DNA of 34,558 nt from a virus: positions 1-34,558 of IMG/VR virus record IMGVR_UViG_3300028676_000016. The stretch is one strand, 5' to 3'. The notes beneath the pieces are model-generated. The model did no database searches, was not told the origin of the DNA, and was given only the letters and a program-made list of their open reading frames with translations. Position 1 is the first letter of the stretch, and each line of letters begins with the position of its first letter. The position numbers and the translations under genes were made by a program. This document shows positions 29,769-34,558 of the stretch, in pieces.

Positions 29769-31809
29769 ATTGTTTATTGGCGATTAACTTCAATACTCTA
29801 TCTTTGCTTTGTCTACAATTATGAATAAATGATCCAGTATTATTTAAACTACCTTTATATTTATCAGCAGTAATATTGTACTCAACATCTTTCTTCTTTT
29901 GAGTTTTAATACTTATAGAATCTTTATATTCACATATTCCAACAACTTCATTGTTTTCAAACTTAGCTGATTCTATTTTGATATATTGTTTAGTTCTACC
30001 TACCATATCATTACTATTTAGTATTAAAACTTTACCCTCAGCAGTTAATATAACTAATTGTTGATTTTCTATAACTACTTTAATTATCTTCTCGTCTTTG
30101 TTTAAATCTAATAGATTGGGAATAAATTCACCCATCTCACTAGGTTTACATGTTTCTATATCATTAGCTTTAACATTAAATACTCTGCCTTGGTTTGATA
30201 ATAGAATAATTGTATTAGTATTATTAGCAGACAATATTTCTAAAACTTTATCATTATCTTTTAACTTTTGTTGCTCTGAAAATACTCTATTCTTTTTTAA
30301 ATATGATTTAGTTAAAACTATTTGTATTCCATATTCTTCTACTATATTAGTTTTTGACACCCTAGTTTTATCATTGTATATTATTTCAGTTAATCTTGGT
30401 TTACCAAATTGCTTTTTAATGTCTTCTAATTGAGATATTATAATATTATGTATAAACTTCATATCAGATTTTTCAATGTTTAATTGTTTAATTTCGTCTT
30501 CTAATTTAGATATATTTTTGATTTTATTTATAATCCACTCTTCATTGATATTAATTAATCTAATAGTAGAAATATATTCAGCTTGCTCTTGAGTTAATTT
30601 AAAATATTCAATTAAATTTTCTAAAGCAACACTTTCTTTCTTTGATGTTTTTATTATTTCAATTGCTTTATCTAAATCTTGATTTACTATTTGTAACCCG
30701 TATAAACTATGTAATGTTTTTTCTTTTTCTGCTATATCGTATTCATATTCTTTAATTATACAAGTTTCTCTATGAGTTACCCATTTAGTTATAATATTTT
30801 CTAAAGTCATTAATTGTGGAGTTTTATTATCTAAATCTAAAAGAGTAAAGTTACAAGCAAATTTGCTTTCAAATGGTGTATACTTTCTAAGTTTCGCTAC
30901 AAATTTATTAATATCAGTATTCTTTTTAATATAAACATCTAAAGCAATACCATCTTTATCTGAAGCATTGTGATAATCAGTTATTTCTTTAAACAACCCT
31001 TTTTCAATGCATTCTGCTACTTTATCTTCTATGTTTTCAATATATGTTTCATATGGGACTTCATATATAGTTATTTTTCCTTTCTTTTCATCATATTTAT
31101 ATTTTCCTATAATAGAAAAACTTCCTTTTCCTGTTTTATATATCTTTTCAAATAATTCTTTATCATATGGAATTTGACCACCTAAAGAGAAATCAGGACA
31201 TTTTAATAATTCTATAGATTTATCTATATCTTGTGTTTGTATATATGATATAAAACTATCGCAAGTTTCAATTAAATTATGTGCAGGAATTTTACTTGCT
31301 TCACCTACAGCAATACTTTGACTTGTATTTGTTAAAACATTTGGGATTATTGAAGGAAGTGTAAGTGGCTCATTCTCTGTATTATCAAAATTTCTTTTAA
31401 ATTCAACATTGTTTTTGTTAATATTGTGCAATAAAGATTTACCATATTTAGATAATTTACATTCTATATATCTCGGACTAGCACCCACACCATCTTTTTT
31501 TCGTTTATCTCCAAAACTTCCTTTAGGCTCTAAATAGAAATTATTTAAACTATTATTTGCCATATTCTTCATAGACTTATACAACGGCATATCACCAAAG
31601 ACATAAAATACCATTGTATAAGCTCCAGCTCTTAATAATTTAATAAAAGTCTTTTCTGGATTAATCCCATTTTTATGTAATGCCCATTCAACTTTTCTAT
31701 GAACAGGAAGTAGTCCATCGGTTACAGAAGGTATATTATTTACTAATATTTCTCCTGCATATGGAATAAATTCATCTTCCATTACTTCAATTATATCTCT
31801 TTCAATCAT
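29767..31809 (-). CDS. Type II DNA topoisomerase, GyrA/ParC-like subunit
   Basis: 680 residues from ATG 31809 (AGGAG 8 nt upstream; the GTG at 31818 overlaps that site). This is the DNA-cleaving subunit. The winged-helix core is at ~15-140, with D-G-L-L-P-V-H-R-K (31-39) and the catalytic Tyr114 in S-P-R-Y-I-E. The tower and long coiled coil follow to ~460. The C-terminal ~220 residues have short beta-blade-like strands (I-I-L-L-S-N-Q-G-R-V, L-V-I-L-T-A-E-G-K-V) of a reduced pinwheel. It begins 11 bp after the end of the B subunit and should form the heterotetramer with it, relieving supercoils in phage replication. It is shorter than host GyrA (about 800-830). Confidence 0.9.
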   Translation of the reverse strand: MIERDIIEVMEDEFIPYAGEILVNNIPSVTDGLLPVHRKVEWALHKNGINPEKTFIKLLRAGAYTMVFYVFGDMPLYKSMKNMANNSLNNFYLEPKGSFGDKRKKDGVGASPRYIECKLSKYGKSLLHNINKNNVEFKRNFDNTENEPLTLPSIIPNVLTNTSQSIAVGEASKIPAHNLIETCDSFISYIQTQDIDKSIELLKCPDFSLGGQIPYDKELFEKIYKTGKGSFSIIGKYKYDEKKGKITIYEVPYETYIENIEDKVAECIEKGLFKEITDYHNASDKDGIALDVYIKKNTDINKFVAKLRKYTPFESKFACNFTLLDLDNKTPQLMTLENIITKWVTHRETCIIKEYEYDIAEKEKTLHSLYGLQIVNQDLDKAIEIIKTSKKESVALENLIEYFKLTQEQAEYISTIRLININEEWIINKIKNISKLEDEIKQLNIEKSDMKFIHNIIISQLEDIKKQFGKPRLTEIIYNDKTRVSKTNIVEEYGIQIVLTKSYLKKNRVFSEQQKLKDNDKVLEILSANNTNTIILLSNQGRVFNVKANDIETCKPSEMGEFIPNLLDLNKDEKIIKVVIENQQLVILTAEGKVLILNSNDMVGRTKQYIKIESAKFENNEVVGICEYKDSISIKTQKKKDVEYNITADKYKGSLNNTGSFIHNCRQSKDRVLKLIANKQ

Positions 31810-31820
31810 ATCATTCACTC

Positions 31821-32034
31821 CTAATCTAATTCATTTAAATCAACATTAACTATTCTTTCTCTTATAAATGCTTTTCTATTATCTATATCATCACCCATAA
31901 GCATATTGAAATAATAATCAATTTGCTCTTCTTCTTTTTCATTGTATTTTATTTTTATAAATGATTTTTCTCTTGCTTTTGGACTTAATACATAATCCCA
32001 AAATTCATCTTTATTGAATTCTCCTACGCTTAAT
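31821..32034 (-). CDS. Topoisomerase GyrB-like subunit, exon 2
   Basis: The last 70 residues of the B subunit, downstream of a group I intron. It reads L-S-V-G-E-F-N-K-D-E-F-W-D-Y-V-L, and ends with the conserved F-N-M-L-M-G-D-D and R-K-A-F-I-R-E-R as in GyrB/ParE C-termini. There is no start codon or ribosome binding site; it is readable only when joined to exon 1. With splice points GGGTT / ATTAAGC the junction reads K-K-G-L-L-S-V-G-E-F, matching the family K-G-L-G motif region. The boundary is good to within a few bases. Confidence 0.82.
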
Positions 32035-33100
32035 CTTTATGTTTCCATAAAGGCAGACTATATCTTGTGTGTATGATATACAACACCTTACCGTTTCGGT
32101 TCTCATAGGATTCGTTTCCTAAAACCTAGACATGTACCAATAATGTCCCTACTTCCCAACAACGGGAATAGTCGTTACAGATTTTAAATATGTGTTTTAA
32201 TTTATTTATATGTATTAATTTGCTAATAAATATGTCCAATTTTTATCATACCAAATAGCAATGAAACTGTTTTTGTGTGAACGTCCTATATAATCTTTCC
32301 ATACTTCATTTAATTCATCGCCCATATCTCTTCGTTTTCTTATATATATGACTTCTACCTCAGTATATTTAGAAGCCCTATTCTTTTCGCCTGGTCTACT
32401 TTGTCCTTTTGCAAAATGCCAATCTTTATTTTCTTCATCATATACATCATAGTGAATATCTTTAAATGTATCTCCATGCCAAGCTTTTTTAAACGCTCTA
32501 TGAGTTATTAAATCCTTGTAATATATTTCATAAGCTATGTCTATATATAATTTCTTTTCTTTGTATAATTCTCTTATAAAATATACATCTTCATTTGACA
32601 AAACTCTTCTTCCTGAAGCACCTAAAACATTATTATACATTAATTCGTTTAATTTGTTATTTCTAATCAATTTAGATTCCATTCTACTAATTTCTATCTT
32701 ATCGTCTGATTCAAATAATTTTTCAAGTTTAAAATTTTTCATTCTATATTTTATTATCTCTTCATATAATTTTGGACATCTTTTATAATTTTGCTTATAA
32801 TTATCATCTTCACAATTATGTATATGATTTTGCATTCTTTTATCAAAATTGGACGTACTACCAATATAAAATTTATTGTTTATTGTATTTATTATTTTGT
32901 ATAATGTTTCCGTATAAACTCACTCCTTATATCTTTTAATTTATTTAAACACATATTTAACTTTCCACGGTATTACCATATCCTTTTAGTATAGGAGTTA
33001 GGCTCTCTTACCACCTTAGTATTTCTACTTGGTTGACCGTTAGCTATGCAATTACATAACCCCCATGGTATTGGGAAAAATAAGTAAGGGCTAGTATGTC
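32035..33100 (-). other. Group I intron in the topoisomerase B gene
   Basis: On the minus strand the 5' exon ends AAGGGTT and the intron soon offers AGCCCTT, giving P1 with a U-G pair near the junction. Core helices include ACC-A-AGTA-GAAA-TACT-AA-GGT (P4/P5-like), GACTAT pairing with ATAGTC (P7-like) and ACCG-AAA-CGGT between them (P8-like). A terminal CTTTATG-GAAA-CATAAAG hairpin ends in G at 32035, the expected last intron base. An endonuclease ORF lies in a loop. Protein continuity across the gap is the strongest proof. The 5' site could be off by 1-2 nt. About 1066 nt long. Confidence 0.85.
32215..32913 (-). CDS. Intron-encoded GIY-YIG homing endonuclease, non-ATG start
   Basis: The frame upstream of the first ATG (32835) encodes T-L-Y-K-I-I-N-T-I-N-N-K-F-Y-I-G-S-T, the catalytic GIY-YIG motif, then N-F-D-K-R-M. 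The true protein therefore begins near 32913-32919, about 232 residues. Upstream AAGGAG (32928-32923) is followed only by GTT, TAT and ACG in frame after a TGA, so the start would be ACG (9-nt spacing) or another non-standard codon. The middle and C-terminus contain a helical DNA-binding region with two similar repeats: L-S-N-E-D-V-Y-F-I-R-E-L-Y and Y-T-E-V-E-V-I-Y-I-R-K-R-R. It should cut the intronless topoisomerase allele. Start codon is the open point; the copy could be decayed. Confidence 0.75.
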   Translation of the reverse strand, partial: TETLYKIINTINNKFYIGSTSNFDKRMQNHIHNCEDDNYKQNYKRCPKLYEEIIKYRMKNFKLEKLFESDDKIEISRMESKLIRNNKLNELMYNNVLGASGRRVLSNEDVYFIRELYKEKKLYIDIAYEIYYKDLITHRAFKKAWHGDTFKDIHYDVYDEENKDWHFAKGQSRPGEKNRASKYTEVEVIYIRKRRDMGDELNEVWKDYIGRSHKNSFIAIWYDKNWTYLLAN

Positions 33101-34558
33101 AACCCTTTTTTAATGCCAATTGAGTCAATATTTTTGTTTCCTAATTTGTCAATTAACTTTTGTTTTTCTTCTTCGTTATATACATAATGTGTGTTACCTT
33201 TTTTATCTACTATTTCAAATCTAGGAGATATTACTATATAAACTCTACCTTGTTTAACTAATGTAGGCATATATTTATATAAAAATGTTAATATTGATAA
33301 ATTTATTCCATGTCCAAATGCATCAGAATCACATAACAAACCAATAGAACCATATCTTAATTTATTTATATCAAAAGTTTCAATATCTTTAAAATGTTTT
33401 AATTCTGATTTTGGTATTTCAATTCCACATCCCATTGCTTGGATGATTCCTAAAGCTGGAGTATTATTCAATACATCACTAATACTACAAGGTTTTTTAA
33501 GCGAGTTAATAAATCTACCACGCAAACCTAGACAACCCATAATAGTATTATCAAATGAATCTGCTATTGTTGAGTTAGCACTAAGTCCTTCATCAACTAA
33601 AAATATTCTATCTTCAAGTTTGCTGTTTTTCATATCACAATCTCTTAGTCCTTCAATTTTTAATTTTAAGCCTTTTTTTACTCCTTGAAGCTTATTTTTA
33701 ATATCTGATTTGGTTTTTTGTGCTGTATCATTAGCTCTTTTATTAATTAATATTTGGTCTGCCAACCTTTTAGCATCTAATGGATTTTCCATTAGGTATA
33801 CACTTAGTTTATCTTCTAAATCTTGATTTATAAATTGTTTTATAAAGGGATTGTCTATAGATAGTTTTGTTTGATTAGCGTAGCTTGTTTTAGTTGAACG
33901 ACTTAATAATATACAAATTAAACTATCTTCTATGTCCTCAAATTTGATTTTTTCACCTTTCTTATACATTTTATTAGATTCAATATATTTATGTAATGAA
34001 TTGGTTAAGGCTTGTCTAACTGATTTTGTTGTGACATTCAAATTTAACTCTGTTAACTCACTACTATTATGATAAAATTCTTGTAGTTGAGTATTGTTAT
34101 TAAATGTAAAAGCAATATTATAATCCATTTTATATATTGGTTTTGTTGGTACGTCTTGTCCTTCTGCTTCGCCTTTAAATTCAATAATATCAATCATACT
34201 ATCATCATTAGTTAACTCTTTAATATATGCTGATATATTATCATAGTTATAAATGTTTTTTGTATTATTCAATTTATCATCAAATATCAACTCGATTCCA
34301 TTATTAACCATTGCTTGTTTTCTTAATTTAGTTTCTATCCATTCAGTAGGTATATCAATTGATGTAAACACATTCAAATCAGGTTTATATGATATTATTG
34401 TTCCACTTAATCCTTCTATGTAACTATTTTCTATTAATAATACTTTTTCTCCTTCATCCTTAGTTAAATGATAGTCATTATCTTCTTTTACAAATTCTCC
34501 ATTTATTTTATCAATAGGTCTTCCTTCTTTAAATTTAAGAGTGTGTTTCAAACCATTT
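33101..34558 (-). CDS. Topoisomerase GyrB-like subunit, exon 1, cut by the window end
   Basis: About 486 codons of the ATP-hydrolysing B subunit. The 5' end, with the main ATP-binding residues, lies beyond 34558; the frame is open to the edge and the TTG at 34551 is not the real start. The visible part begins in the ATPase/transducer region (G-T-I-I-S-Y-K-P-D). It continues into the TOPRIM domain with V-D-E-G-L-S-A-N-S and C-D-S-D-A-F-G-H-G, the metal-binding D-x-D. It ends ...D-S-I-G-I-K-K-G-L, where the intron enters. Without splicing it would stop three codons later. Pairs with the A subunit downstream. Confidence 0.88.

Overview
The window is a piece of a large, very AT-rich double-stranded DNA phage or prophage of a low-GC Firmicute, most likely a Clostridium or close relative. 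The evidence is the base composition, the strong AAGGAGG-type ribosome binding sites, the amidase/wall-repeat/lysozyme endolysin, the AntA antirepressor, BhlA/UviB-like and XkdX-like small proteins, and a B12-dependent class II ribonucleotide reductase. No host gene, rRNA or tRNA was seen. Host assignment is inference.

Layout. (1) 1-14000, nearly all on the plus strand. A promoter and leader hairpin precede a possible holin-like protein and a three-part endolysin (300-2649). A small zinc-ribbon protein follows, then an AntA antirepressor (3119-3952) with a companion regulatory gene that an exact 16-bp tandem duplication has split into two frames (3952-5101). Next comes an unexplained GC-richer structured stretch (5190-5345) in front of a GIY-YIG-type nuclease (5378-5680). 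A tail-fibre/adhesin block (6115-10455) ends in a 15-bp-stem terminator. A divergent control region (10841-11350) has a ribbon-helix-helix-like repressor and two TTTCGNGAAA palindromes. After it come a RusA-like resolvase, a tyrosine integrase and two small membrane proteins, one a BhlA/UviB-like holin candidate. (2) A 20-bp-stem bidirectional terminator (14116-14181) separates this half from the opposing half. (3) 14247-34558, all on the minus strand: DNA metabolism and small early-type genes. These include a ThyX-like protein, NAD+-dependent DNA ligase, an orphan adenine methyltransferase, an HNH homing endonuclease beside dUTPase, a Cys-rich protein beside class II ribonucleotide reductase, many microproteins, a 3D-domain secreted protein, a lipoprotein, and a two-subunit type II topoisomerase. 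The B subunit of the topoisomerase is interrupted by a group I intron carrying a GIY-YIG endonuclease and runs off the window end.

Working together: ribonucleotide reductase, dUTPase and perhaps the ThyX-like protein would supply deoxynucleotides; ligase, topoisomerase and resolvase handle replicating DNA; the methyltransferase probably protects it; integrase, AntA and the RHH protein point to a temperate lifestyle. The minus-strand operons share a distinctive promoter design: a near-consensus sigma-A promoter with an exact 17-bp spacer, preceded 3-5 bp upstream of the -35 by an identical 14-mer, AAAATATATAAAAT. I found five such promoters and three extra copies of the 14-mer in other leaders.

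Several start codons given here are downstream of the longest possible start because the Shine-Dalgarno position decides them. Seven genes of 36 to 62 codons were found or re-started by eye.
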